DNA from: Hetaerina americana
Taxonomy: Eukaryota > Arthropoda > Insecta > Odonata > Calopterygidae
Direction of reading: 5' to 3'
DNA: 64,000 bases
Assembly (NCBI GenBank): GCA_022747635.1
Contig: JAKTNV010000024.1
Span: forward strand, 1,054,001-1,118,000
A program made the position numbers and the translations under genes. Under the pieces are notes generated by a model. It saw only the letters and a list, made by a program, of their open reading frames with translations, made no database searches and was not told the origin of the DNA. Shown one piece after another: positions 13,674 through 25,306 of the stretch (position 1 is its first letter; the number at the start of each line of letters is the position of its first letter).

Positions 13674-13714
13674 CTGAAGACGATGGCAGAGTCAGCCTTC
13701 GAAACGTCGGTGTA
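13674..13714 (+). ncRNA. Hammerhead-like motif, right arm
   Basis: CTGAAGA at 13674-13680, an imperfect stem-loop, GAAAC at 13701-13705 and GTA at 13712-13714. Compared with the textbook core there is an extra C after CTGANGA that would face the G of GAAA. The same oddity is present at the 54-56 kb locus, so it looks like a family trait. A further partial copy of the 5' half (CTGAAGA at 13589-13595) is interrupted by the filler. Confidence 0.45.
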
Positions 13715-13766
13715 CTGCAACCTGACCCGGTGGGAAACCCGAGAGAACTTCTTGGATAGTTTCTGT

Positions 13767-14520
13767 TTTTGCCAGGGTTTTTGTACGCGCGACAACCTAC
13801 GCCAAACACGAACATAACTCAGAACTGAACGGAACGTCCTTCTTACCGGGGATCCCCGATTCCAATATTCTATTCCTGATTCGCATATCAAATTCCGACT
13901 TTTAAAATATCACTTCCTTCCCCAAATTTATTAAGAAATTACCCAAATTACCCAAATTTCTTAAGAAATGAGTAATTCCCGGGCGAGTGATGCACCATTT
14001 TCAGCTTCTATACGAAGAAATTTCAATTTAGCCAATGCGCCATCAGTGGCCATCATCAGAAGTGATCAACTTCGTCGAATTCTATAATTTCTGAAGTGGG
14101 TGGCTTCGCCCTCGTCTCAGCGCCTTAACCATACAGCCCATGAGCGCCTTAGGCAATGCGCACATTCACTGAAGCAATTTCGCAAAATGAGTGCGGAAAC
14201 TACCTCCTCCATTGAATGAACGCTGAAACACAGAATACACGTAGGGTGTTTAAAGACGTTTCACGAACGTCATAGGATCCCCTGGACCAAAATAAACACG
14301 ACAGAAACTTATCCAACGACTTATAAGGGCAGGAGCTATCGCACCGAGGAAGATTTTTTCTTTTCCTTTTTGTTGAGGGTAGAATTCATCGCTTTCCTCC
14401 AGTGAAAAAGTTTACAGAGAAACTGCCTCGATGCTGTGGACTTGTGTGGACCAATGGAGGATGGGAGATGACGTTCTGTAAACGCGATTGTGCTCGTAAG
14501 TAATACGACAAGACACACAC
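13767..14520. other. Unannotated DNA, with a decayed hammerhead-like string at 14034-14075
   Basis: No gene. A local duplication of an ATTACCCAA string lies at about 13930-13970. On the minus strand at about 14034-14075 the order CTGATGA, TGGCCA...TGGC, GAAA can be read. It is reminiscent of the other hammerhead-like motifs but lacks a clean GAAAC-GTA, so it is only a weak candidate for another decayed terminus. Confidence 0.35.
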
Positions 14521-16581
14521 ATCTACATCTACATCTACTCAATACCCCGCAAGCCGCCGCAAGGGCGTGTGGCGGGGGGTGCTAGGACACCACCCATAAT
14601 TTAGAAAAGAAAAATAATTAAAAAAAAAAATCGCATGCAATAACGACAAAATCATATATAAAAAAAAACATGGCATACATTCATGCATGAACACTTACAC
14701 CCCACACACATGCAAACACTCAAACTACCAACTAACATACACATGCACCTGAAAGTATACCTAACATCTCTATAGTGTTTAATTTTGTTCCGACTTGTAA
14801 ATTCAAAGTTTTTAATATTTCTAAAGTGACTTCGGTTTCTTGCTATTATGATTACTGATTGTTCGGGGAAAGAATGAGTATTTGTACCTATCTGTCTTGG
14901 AATCTATCTCCCTTAGTTTATCTTTGTGGTCTGATCTACCTAAGTAGTGTGGGGCCATTATAATTCCTTCAGTGTCATATTTAAACTCGTTTGTTCTGAA
15001 CCTTTCTAAAAGTCTAAGCCTCGCTTGTTCTCTCCGCACTTCAAGTGGTTCCCAGCCTAAATCCCCTAAGAGACCTGTCACACTTGTGTTTTTATCATAA
15101 CAATTTTTAACAAATCTAGCGGATTTTCTCTGGACTTTATCTAATTCTTTTTGCCAAATTTTCTCCCACGGATCCCAAATATTTGCGGCATATTCCAAAT
15201 GAGGTCTAACTAGAGCAAAATAACACCTCTCTTTAACTTTTTCATTACATTTCCCCACCACCCGTTTTATGAAGCCAAGTTTCTTTAAAGCTGATCCGCA
15301 TATTGTCCTGATATGTGCTCCCCATGAAAGGCGTGGTGTTAGAACAACCCCCAAATATTTAACTTGATTTGCCGTAGTCAATACTGAACCCTCTATTTTG
15401 TAGTTTATATCCTGTTCCTCGCTTCCTTTATTCCAAAATTTCAAAACTGCACATTTATCTATATTAAGTGTTAATCCCCATTTATTGCACCATCCCGAGA
15501 TATTGTCTAAGTCTCTAGAGAGTAGCTCGCGATCTAGTTGGCTCCTTATTTCCCTGTATATCACCGTGTCGTCAGCAAATAACCTTAGATTGCTACTAAC
15601 GTGTGTGCTTAAGTCATTTATGTATATTAAGAACAGAAGAGGCCCTATTACACTTCCCTGGGGGACGCCCGAAGTAACATCTCTCTCCGTTGAGCACAAC
15701 CCATCTATGACTACTATTTGTTTGCGGTTTGACAAGAAGTCCCTAATCCAATTAATTATTTTCTCATTGATCCCATAGTATTTAAGTTTGTGTAACAATT
15801 TATTGTGTGGGACTTTGTCGAAGGCTTTTTTGAAATCCAGGAATACTGCATCGACTTGGGTGTTGTTTTCTCCCGATCTAAGTATATCGTGAATGAAGAG
15901 ACCAAGTTGTGTTTCGCAAGATCTGCTTTTCCTAAATCCGTGCTGGTTGTGGATTAGTATTTTCCTACTATCAAGAAATTTCATAATGTTAGTGACAATA
16001 ACGTGTTCCAATATTTTACAAGAGATCGATGTTAAAGAAATGGGTCGGTAATTGGTTGGTTTATCCCTATCGCCGCCTTTATAGATGGGAGTTATATGGG
16101 CTAGCTTCCAGTCGCGAGGCACTGAGCCTTCTTCTATCGATTTTAGAAAAACAATATGTAAAAATGGGGCAATGTCGTCAGCTAATTCCTTTAATATTCT
16201 AGCAGGTATTTCTTCCGGACCAGGTGCCTTGTGTGCTTTGATACTACGGAGCAGATGTACTATTCCCTGCTTGGTCATTGTAAGATCGCTCATGTGTTCC
16301 CCGGGTGGGTGTGGAGGATCGTTTGGTGCGTTTGTGTTTTTGTTGTAGACGCTCTGGAAAAAATGGTTTAAAATATTTGCCTTTTTCACGCTATCTGTAA
16401 TGATTTCTCCATTTTCCGTCTTCAAAGAGTGAACAGTGGGACGTTTACCCTGTATTTCCCTAACATAGGACCAGAATGACTTTGGATTTTCCTCAAGATA
16501 TTCGCTTAGCATTTTAGATTTAAAAGAGTGTAGTGCTGTGCGCATAATACTTTTCGTCTTACTACGACATTCTTTTAGTAG
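14521..16581 (-). mobile_element. 5'-truncated non-LTR retrotransposon (CR1/jockey-type LINE)
   Basis: The element lies on the minus strand. Its 3' end is at the left and ends in three ATCTAC units (14521-14538, seen as GTAGAT on the element strand). Next to that is a GC-rich hairpin (about 14545-14580, CCGCC...GGCGG), then about 240 bases of 3' UTR with A-rich runs, then the reverse transcriptase frame. There is no apurinic endonuclease domain, so the copy is 5'-truncated. A 7-base CACACAC at 14514-14520 and 16582-16588 could be a target duplication, but it is simple sequence and not decisive; the 5' boundary is therefore approximate. Confidence 0.85.
14545..14580 (-). repeat. LINE 3'-terminal GC-rich hairpin
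   Basis: GCCGCC and GGCGG blocks about 15 bases apart can pair around a CAAGGGCGTGT-type loop, directly before the ATCTAC tail. The same block recurs near 36.7 kb, 31.85 kb and, decayed, near 4.0 and 36.3 kb. In LINEs a conserved 3' hairpin often serves reverse transcriptase recognition; that role is inferred here from position and conservation. Confidence 0.6.
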
Positions 16582-16596
16582 CACACACGAGACCAT
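14821..16596 (-). CDS. Reverse transcriptase of a CR1/jockey-type LINE (ORF2 C-terminal part)
   Basis: An open frame of 591 codons. It encodes the polymerase that copies the element RNA at a nicked target. Visible motifs: NYRPISLTS at about residues 182-190, HGFRKSRS at 219-226, motif A VFLDFKKAFD with the catalytic Asp at 254, motif B SGVPQGS at 309-315, motif C FADD at 340-343, and a following WGLTLNIDKC segment. The C-terminal region has the HLEYAANIWDP and KVQRKSARFV blocks typical of CR1/jockey-like enzymes without RNase H. The N-terminal endonuclease is missing. The apparent start Met lies at or beyond the truncation point and is probably flanking sequence. The frame has no stop or frameshift, so the insertion is fairly recent. 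The protein alone is not expected to be autonomous. Confidence 0.9.
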   Translation of the reverse strand: MVSCVLLKECRSKTKSIMRTALHSFKSKMLSEYLEENPKSFWSYVREIQGKRPTVHSLKTENGEIITDSVKKANILNHFFQSVYNKNTNAPNDPPHPPGEHMSDLTMTKQGIVHLLRSIKAHKAPGPEEIPARILKELADDIAPFLHIVFLKSIEEGSVPRDWKLAHITPIYKGGDRDKPTNYRPISLTSISCKILEHVIVTNIMKFLDSRKILIHNQHGFRKSRSCETQLGLFIHDILRSGENNTQVDAVFLDFKKAFDKVPHNKLLHKLKYYGINEKIINWIRDFLSNRKQIVVIDGLCSTERDVTSGVPQGSVIGPLLFLIYINDLSTHVSSNLRLFADDTVIYREIRSQLDRELLSRDLDNISGWCNKWGLTLNIDKCAVLKFWNKGSEEQDINYKIEGSVLTTANQVKYLGVVLTPRLSWGAHIRTICGSALKKLGFIKRVVGKCNEKVKERCYFALVRPHLEYAANIWDPWEKIWQKELDKVQRKSARFVKNCYDKNTSVTGLLGDLGWEPLEVRREQARLRLLERFRTNEFKYDTEGIIMAPHYLGRSDHKDKLREIDSKTDRYKYSFFPRTISNHNSKKPKSL

Positions 16597-19500
16597 ACAG
16601 CTTTGCCTGTGGGCAAAGCAAAACGAGCCCCATCGCCCAAGATGCCCAGCGAAGGATTACGACGCCCTCCATTCCCTCCCACCCGCCCCTTCACAAACTC
16701 TATACCCATCCGCCGCCGCCCCATGAGGCCCGATGACCACGGCTTCCGTCCCAACCTCCTCCACCCAGCCTCTTCGTTCAACCCCAACTCGACAACCACC
16801 CCAACCTCCTCTCCCTCCTCTGGGGGAACTAAACGTACCATCTGATGTCAGGGCTATTTCGGTACTCGGGAGGTGCTAACGCGGTGGGTGGGAATCCTTT
16901 TTGTCGGGGCGCGACGGAAAAAACCGCGATTCCGCGGATGTTATCATCGCAAGAAGGCGAACGTGATCAAGGTGGCACGAGATGCAATAAACGAATTATC
17001 CGCTGATTTCCAAGGGCGTCTATCTGGAGAATTCACCAAACGCTGGGACTCGGATTTCAACACTATGGGATAACTCGAGGGTGAATCGGGCTTCAGTTGG
17101 AGGAAATGAGTACACACGAGTGGTTATGAGTGAACCGATATTCGAATATTCTTAGGGGATTACACTAGTCCTGCACACTTTGTTTCTCACCCGACAATGA
17201 ATGACTGCTCTCTCCGCGTGTCGAATGCCTGGGAGTCGTAATTATTTGAAGCTTACAGATTTACCAAGGGAAATATTAATTCCAGAGAGTCATAATGGTT
17301 GAGGATATGGCGACTTGTAATGCCCAGTATCGCAGAGCATGAGGCCTGACTACATCGTACGTATCAATGGAAAAAAGTCTCCTGGCATTCATTTGAAGCC
17401 CCCAGGGACATATTTTGTACTTTACGTACGGCATTTCGGGAACCCATGGTGCCACACACGAAGGCTTTGGATTCTCCCACGAAGAAAGCAGGAAAAGAAC
17501 GATCGATCCGCTTGATGAGGGACGCCAGATGAACACACTTCAACTGAAATTACAAAATTCCACCCGGAAGGTTGGCGGCAAGATCAATCAAGGGCTTTTT
17601 TCCCAACTTTCCGCACAACCCCGTATTCTTCGCATATGATATCGATTGAATAACATAACAGAACGTATGCCATAATTTCATTGCATAACTAAGGGGTGAA
17701 GAACTTTCGCCATGCGACTTTTAAGAAAGAAGAAGGGATTTAATTATATTACGCTTTGTTATATTTGCACGCTTTCGAACCTTTCGATACAATCTTCTAT
17801 CAACAATCTCGTAAACTTCGAAAACCATTCATAGTTTAGGGGAATATGTGGTCATTTTCTTAATTTCATGAAATCCCAACCTTTTTTCAAGCCAATTAAC
17901 TACTAATTGGAAGTGATGCCAGCCAGGAATTGCGCATCGGCTGTCCAGTTCCACTCCCTGCCTTTGTAAAAAAATACATACGCTTGGTTACAGTAGCATA
18001 CTACGTATAAACGATCAAAGATAGAAATGTCAGTCGCCGAGTGACGGCGAAGCAAAATTAAAACCTGGGATGTGATGGCGGCCAATTGTGACATATTAAA
18101 CGCCCTCACAACCTCGCCTTTTTGCGAGCACGAAGCTAAGAGATCCAAAAACGTCGCCCCCCCCCCCAAACGAAACCGTCCCATATCTCTAAATCTCCGA
18201 TGCCTCGACAAACAATGCGACACACGGTTTGGTGGGGGAGAGAGAGGGTGCGGAAGAGAGATAAATCCCGGAATGAGAAACTCGTATCCAGCGCGGCCGA
18301 CAAACATCGACTCTCCTTTGAGGCAGCGGTCATTTATCGCTTCGTCCTCCATTCCCGGGGTCAAGGGGTCAATCTGCACTGGTGGAGAGGCGAGCAGGGA
18401 ATTAACTTCGAGGAGAGAAGGCGACAGAGAGAAAGATAACAGAGGGGGGTGAGACAGAGAGCTAGTTCAACTGTGGGATGGAGTTAGATGACGACATATT
18501 CCCGGTCAACCAAAAAAAAGAAACATTTCAGTCCGCCGGGTCCGGAACACGAACGAGATAATTACGGCTCCTTACGGGCGGAAGAACACGCACAATTGTA
18601 ATCAATTAATTTAAGAAGAGAGATACTTTGTGATGAGTAAACCGAAAAAAACACGGCAATGACACTTAAGGGAAATGGACTAAGCACGCAAGGTTCTGTG
18701 GATATCCGGTGTGAGGAAGTCCCGGACGCGGAAGTGGTGCGGGCGTTAGTTCCCAGGCGCAAAAAGAATTGCAAGGAAACCAAGGAGAGCCATTCAAATG
18801 AAAATCCATTGTTATACGAGCAATAAAAAGAGTTCGAGAAATCGGCGCAGACAACAAAGGAAAGGAAAGGTCTCCTGTTCGAAACTCTTGACGGAAAAGG
18901 ATTCGAAGACTAACACTAGAGACGGCAAAATTAAACCAACTCTCGATAGACTGGAGATCGTTCATGGATCATTTTATTTTTAGCAAGACAACACAAAGTT
19001 CAGATATTAATCTCAACTTTGGGTGGATAGCATGGATACGGACCTGGATAAGCAATATAGACAAAAGGTCATTTAGTTTTCTGACACCACATTCTCTTAT
19101 TAGAGCTTATTTATATAGTATGATTTACGAAAGTTAAAATTATTAGGAGGAACCGTAAATTCAGAGTTGGAATATTAGAGCTAATAAAAAACTTCGAGAT
19201 ATTCCAAGGAAGTTGGTGAAAAGTTATTAACCTTATTTAAAACCTCCACTGACTTCACCAAAACGGCTGGAGGACCCAATGCCGGACCCATACCTACACG
19301 TAATCTTGTCTACTTTGTACCACGCATGCCAGTTCGTGAAATGTTTAGCATCGTAGTCGATCAATGAACAATAACCATGAGCATGCAGGAAGAAACTGTA
19401 CACGAAAAGATATCCAAAATTGAATGCGATACACAGGTACTCTAATCTTTCGAAGATATCTTTAGAGAAGCAAATCTGTCCTTGGGTAAATTATGAATCA

Positions 19501-22500
19501 TCCTGGCAGCATAAGACGGCTCCCCACTCAAAGTGCACCCAGGCGCCCAAGCAGCTTGACAAGATAATACTCAAATTGAAATTTCAGTTGAATGTACCCA
19601 AAACAACATTTAAAATGACTGAACTCGAAAATAGAATCTTACACTATTTAGCCCCAGTTTATCAATGCCTCATTAAATCCAATTGTTAGCAAAAGGTAAA
19701 CGTAACTTAACATGAAGATTACCAACGAATCCGATTTCATATATAAATAAGATTGCTCATTACTGAATTTGAACATAGTAACCGTGGTAACATCGTCAGT
19801 CAGTCATCATTTAACGGTCGATTTTCAACTTACTAGCAGTCATTAACCTAAGTTCTGGCCCTAACTGGAGGTTAAAGTTAACCTACAGTTTAAAACCTGA
19901 CTTAAGTGTAAAAAAAACATATGAACATTAAGGAAATAATATATACATCAGGTTCAATATTTAGTGACTGAAAATATATACAAGGTAAGTAACTAAAATT
20001 AAGTACGAAAATAAGTATTTGAAATCAGGTAACACACACACTAACGGCGTATTTCACCAGATATAATTTCTACTTCATTCCTCTATTCCACCACGGTTCC
20101 AAGCTACTCCCGTGATTTCTGAGCAATGCGGGGCACGCCAAAATTTTAAGTGACCCGAATGGCGGGCGCAACAAAATACGCACACGAAACTCTGGGGAGA
20201 GTCAAAAAAATGTTTATAGAGATAAAATATCCCAAACTGGGAACTCTGAAGAAGGCATGCGCATACCTTTCATTTGAGAAGGTTTTATTGGCAAACTTTT
20301 TTGGACTCATTTTTTTTTAATCGCTGCGGAAAAGAAAACGAGCCACCTTGCGGGGAGGGGTGTCTGCATAAACACACGGATATTATGCTCAACAAGTGCA
20401 ATAAATCCGGGGCCATCCAACGCGGGACATTTAGGGTGAGGCATGGGGAGAGGGAGGGGCAAAGGAAGAAAAAAGAGAGGACAGGGAGGAGAGGGGATTA
20501 TCACGCAATGGATATGCTAAAGAGCCGTCTGGGAAATGGACCCGGCGCCGACTTGAGGATTTTTAATTATGGAGACGTGAAAATAAAACCAAGTCGCGGT
20601 AACTTACAGCACTCATGCTTTCCGAGGTGACTCCTTAACGGTGGACGAAAGAGATGCAAGGGGGTGGACTGCTTTGCGGGAAGGGTGATGACGAGGGATA
20701 GGGATAGGTGTGCGTAGGATTTTCCCGCGGATGGGGGAAGCGTAGTCAACTCCCAGAGCGCGTGCATCGCGTGCGGACGTAGGGACACGGCAGAAGCGCG
20801 TGCCACTTCGCGTCTCGGCTCGGCTACGAGGAGGAAATGAGTCGGTGAAGAGGGGGAGAAAGGGGGGGAAGGATGGAAGGGGACTGGCGCCTTGTTGGAA
20901 ATCGGGGGAGCACCGAAAGAGCGCCGTGCTGGTTGGAGAGCGGGAGAGAATTCGGCAAACGACCGAGGGCGGTCTCGTAAAAGTAAGAGGAAACCCTTTA
21001 GTGACGAAGTGTAAGCGGGACACATTTTGAGAGCCGTGCCTTGAAATGGTATGTTTAAACTTTGGTAGGTTGCCGCACTCCCTCCGAATCAGCTTCGACG
21101 AAGAAATCAACGCTTCTCTAGAAGCACTCTTGAGAGGCAAACGCTCTTTCCTTCTTATAATAAGAATGATCTATCTCCGCGCCATTCAATGCACATGTTA
21201 GCGGACAATTGAGAGGTTGAAGCCAACTCAAGAATTAGCCCCTCGCATATTTAAACAAACCCAATCGATTGAATTATTTTTTCGCAGTGTATGACCCTTT
21301 ATACTTCCTTCCCAGATTACTCCTCAATGCTTGCATACCTAGAACTAAATACATCATATTTGGAAACACTCATGGGCCGTAACGCCCCTTAGAGAATAGA
21401 TAAGTTAGGTTGCCTCTCATACGAGCTCGTATTAGCAAAATAAACCCAAACGGTCAAGAGTTCAAGTCGCGTGTAAGGTGCCATTAGATTTAAGAGGGAT
21501 TGGTTAGAGAACAGAACACGCCCGCCTCTAGAAAACTTAATGAGAAGCACTTTGTGTATCAGTTGGCCAACGGAACAAATTGGTGACAAGCTCTCTTAAA
21601 AAAAGTAATTATACTTAGGTAGAATTTTTTTTCTGTAAATTGTACTAAAATGCAAATGGTAGATAATTACGTTTGTCACTTTACAAAATCAAATTTAGAA
21701 CTCGGATTTTTACCAGGTGGTGCATGTGCAAAGGAAGCGGGATATTCTACTTGTGCTAAGGTGCACGCGGTAGTTTCAAGGGTTCTTCTCACTTTGTAAT
21801 GAGCATGGAAAGTACACATCGCTTTCTAAGAGTTCAACGAACGTAAAAATGGAGCAGATTCATTCTCTTCACGTGGATACCTCTCTCCCAAATAGTCATA
21901 ACATCTCCCTTTTACCCGTGGCCATTAAAATCGTGATGACCACTAAACTGCATACGAGGGAAAAGTGAAGCCATAAACGGACGCTTGAAACACGTTCGAC
22001 CACAAATCTCAATTAAATCACCAGTCTAATTAAAATGATAAAAACACTCCCTATTGAGGTAACATTTATTTCCCGACTAGCGATAACTTAACTCGAAACT
22101 TGAGTTTCACAAGATGGAACCATTTTTAGCGGAAGACTGGAGGAGATTCAATGAAGTGAGGGCGTAAGAAGTTATTTTAACTACTGTTTACAGCACACAA
22201 ATAGATAGGATAGACTTCAAACGAGGAGGTAACGTAGATATAGAAACGGGAGAAAAAAACTGTCTAAATTGGCATACCTACGACCTTGGCGGCATTCTAG
22301 CTTTCGGTCTGGAAACTGGAGCACGTCCAGATGGACGCTAGATCGTTGCAGCCACGCGCTCGGAAAAGGCGGCGGATTATTTCCGCCGAGCGAAAAACTC
22401 ATAATCGTGATGAAATAACACAATGATACTTAAACGACCAAAAATAGCCGAAGAGAACACTGGAGTGGCGAGGATGAGAAAGGGGAATGAGCGCACACAT

Positions 22501-23883
22501 GATATGAGCCGACTAATTGCGCAAGAACAACGTGCACTTTTACTTCCGTTTGATGACTAACACAATACCTGTAGTCAGTAATTTCATTCCGCTAGTAGAG
22601 CTCTCAACTTCCTTGTACGACTCCTTAGCCTCCTTCACATCCAACAACTAAAATATTATTAATCGGTAGGATGTTTTTATTTTATAAATTATGGATCACT
22701 ACCTTTTTCAATGGCGCACGATGCCCAGTGATTTCAATATCGCTTTCAATAAATTTTATAACGTTCTCAATAGGCTCTCAATAAGATTCTACAGCGCATC
22801 AGGTACACACAATATCGATTCAAAATATATTGGCGTGGATGCAGACAAAGCCTGAGTCATGGATACACAGAAAATAACGATATTCGATTAACATATTGAC
22901 AATGGAATTCTACAATAAACCTCACCGAGATGATTGCGGAAGGGCTTTCGTCTCATACCAATCGTTAGGGTTATTTTTATGAGAACATGACAACCTGCTT
23001 TCATGGCAGTATAGGTTGTAACAACACAAACCGAGGGCGTATTAGGTATTAGCCACTGGAGTTTCCCGAAAAAAGTATTTCTAACACTTCTTACACTTAA
23101 CATACACGTAATTTATGCACAATAATTATTAGGGTGTAAGTGGTAATAAACCAGCATTTGATGACATCTACTAAGCGTAGGCAAACGGTTTAAAATTGGG
23201 AGCTCTTAAGTTAGCTTCCAAGAATATTAGAAAGGATGAGTTCACGAACCTGAAATCGGACAGGAAACCTCCCAAGAACCTTCTCACACATTCTTATGAG
23301 ATAAAAAAATATTGTCATCATTTATGAACAAATATACTTAATTAAACAATAAAATATGAACAACCATTCTAATGGTAACGGGACGCAATTTATTATTGTT
23401 GTACAATAACGATTATATGGACGTTTGCCATGAACGATAGTACCTACACACGCGTGAGCAAAAAAGGTTGCCAGGAATTAAAGGCTGCCCCAATTCTTTC
23501 GCTCGCATCGGCGACGGGAATCAGAATATCAACATTGAATTAGTTAACGCTACTAAAAGCGAGCAATGCATTTTTATCACACAAGACCAAAAAACTCCAG
23601 ATATATAGGAATGGTGATTGAAAATACATGATTCCAAGGGTTCCTTAAAGTAGGAAATATTCAGCATCAATTAATGAGCGGCGTTTAAAAATCGAAGCAC
23701 GCACATATTTCTTCACTGGGGCCTTTCTTTCTAGTTGACAATATAAGCGTGAGCAGGTGGGAAATGCATTGGATGAGTCAAGAATGCACCTTGAACCTAA
23801 GGCGGAGCTTATTTCATAGACGAACGCAGAAATAGAAGCACGGATAAGAGTCATGAGTCAGCAGTGATAAGAAGTTGGAAGCG

Positions 23884-23888
<5 letters not shown>
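16597..23888. other. Unannotated DNA with scattered GC-rich patches
   Basis: GC-rich patches at 16600-16850, 18130-18460 (including an 11-base C run near 18160) and 20430-20960 (purine-rich) alternate with AT-rich DNA. No frame shows a recognisable domain; the longest non-repeat frames (158 and 175 codons) are in the skewed patches and overlap others on both strands. I see no repeat boundaries or RNA genes here. Confidence 0.45.

Positions 23889-23948
<60 letters not shown>
23889..23948. repeat. (TA)n microsatellite
   Basis: A pure TA run of about 60 bases, left-hand member of a pair of TA tracts that enclose a Penelope-like fragment. Confidence 0.95.
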
Positions 23949-24260
<312 letters not shown>

Positions 24261-24545
24261 CATATACACAAATACATACCTACACACACATTCAAACACG
24301 AAAACACGCCATATGGCGAATAAATATTCATTCACAGGGAATAAGAAAAAAGAAAAGGGATAGGAAAACACAAAAAGAATGAAAACAAGAGAGGTGGAGA
24401 AGGCGGAATCGAGCAGAACACACGTACAAAAATATTTCCTTGACCGGAACTTGAACACCGGATCTTTCGCCTCGCCGGGCTGACGCTCTAACCGCTTGAG
24501 CTATCGAGAAAACGTTATTCACACTGAAACCTGATGGGGATGGAA
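24261..24545 (-). repeat. tRNA-containing dispersed repeat, copy 1
   Basis: On the minus strand the order is: a TTTCAGTGTGAATAACG lead, a tRNA-like head (24437-24510), a GCTCGATTCCGCCTTC block, a pyrimidine-rich section, then a GTGAATGAATATTT block with a CGCCATATGGCG palindrome, and finally the (GT)n/(AT)n tail. Copy 2 on the plus strand (about 24840-25057) shares the lead, the T-arm region and the GCTCGATTCCGCCTTC block, so this is a repeat family. I do not recognise a named SINE. Confidence 0.6.
24437..24510 (-). repeat. tRNA-like head of the dispersed repeat
   Basis: A-box-like TAGCTCAAGCGG and B-box-like GGTGTTCAAGTTCC lie at tRNA-like spacing, and CCGG/CCGG can form the end of a T stem. 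The acceptor stem pairs only partly. It fits a tRNA-derived internal RNA polymerase III promoter rather than a functional tRNA. Confidence 0.55.
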
Positions 24546-24654
24546 CCACGTGCCTCGATTCTTTGGCCAAGAGATGGCTATTGGGAGCTGCTTCACGCAA
24601 CAACAGAGAAATAGACGACACAAGAGAAAAGGCAGTAGCAGAGCAATCATACAA

Positions 24655-25052
24655 CACATCTATTTCCAAGTGAATGAATATTTGTTCGCCATATGGCGTG
24701 TTTTCGTATTTAAATGTGTATTTGGCCAATGTGGTTCGTCTCTTTCTTCTGGCTATGCGTGCCGAAAAACGCACTGTGCCTATACTTTATGATGTTGTAA
24801 GCATGCTTTCTTACTGTCCTATGCATAAACCCTCCGCAGATTTCAGGGTAAATTACGTTTCCTCGATATCAAATAGATAGATCATCGGCCCGGAAAATCG
24901 AAATATCCGGTGTTCAAGTCCCGCTCAAGGAAATAATTTTACGCTTGTGATCTGCTCGATTCCGCCTTCCCCACCTGTCCTGTGTTCGTTCTTTATATGA
25001 GTTCATATCCCTCTTCCGTACATCTATTTCCATGTGAATGAAACATATACAC

Positions 25053-25057
<5 letters not shown>
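24655..25057 (+). repeat. tRNA-containing dispersed repeat, copy 2 (plus an extra tail piece)
   Basis: 24655-24725 repeats the GTGAATGAATATTT...CGCCATATGGCG tail block of copy 1 in the opposite orientation. 24840-25057 then repeats the lead, a decayed tRNA-like head (about 24861-24932, with GGTGTTCAAGTCCC), the GCTCGATTCCGCCTTC block and a TCTATTTCCATGTGAATGAA end that runs into TGTGTGTATATA. Copies 1 and 2 therefore form an inverted pair about 0.3 kb apart. Confidence 0.5.

Positions 25058-25097
<40 letters not shown>
25058..25097. repeat. (TA)n tract left of mariner
   Basis: About 40 bases of TA alternation directly abutting the left end of the mariner element. The matching tract on the right is at 26436-26506. 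Confidence 0.95.
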
Positions 25098-25100
<3 letters not shown>

Positions 25101-25102
<2 letters not shown>

Positions 25103-25128
25103 TACCTTGATCAAAAAGTTCCCGGAAT
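25101..25128 (+). repeat. Mariner left terminal inverted repeat
   Basis: Starts ACTACCTTGATCAAAAAG and continues with TTCCCGGAAT. It pairs with 26407-26434, with one clear mismatch after the A run. Confidence 0.9.
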
Positions 25129-25306
25129 AACCACCGTGTGGCGCTCCCATCGTTCCGATTTGAGTTCTGTTTTTTTTGTTAAATTGGTACATCTGTTGTT
25201 GATATTCCCTTTAAATCTTAGTGTCATAACTTGACATTTGCAAAAGTTACGTAGCCAAGAGTACATCTATCTCTGTGTATGTTGGCGATTTTTTACAATT
25301 GCAGAA

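Larger units (their letters stand above)
13448..13766. mobile_element. Head-to-head pair of Penelope-like element termini with TSD
   Basis: The block is flanked by a 12-base direct repeat GATAGTTTCTGT (13448-13459 and 13755-13766), taken as the target-site duplication. Inside, a minus-strand terminus (13460-13580) meets a plus-strand terminus. The inverted arms are 13493-13580 and 13667-13754 (88 bases, no gap). The right side also holds a second partial copy of the plus-strand start (13581-13615) and a 50-base filler (13614-13663) copied from 13147-13196. The left arm runs 33 bases further outward than the right (13460-13492). There is no coding sequence. Assignment to the Penelope class rests on the CTGAAGA-hairpin-GAAAC-GTA motif and on the same architecture as the coding element at 54-56 kb; this is inference from shared structure. 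Confidence 0.65.

Noticed and set aside
15485..16348. Plus-strand frames of 87-97 codons inside the LINE
   Set aside because: Antisense of the reverse transcriptase frame.
21440..21480. GAGTTCAAGTCGCG as a tRNA B box
   Set aside because: No A box at the right distance and no T stem.
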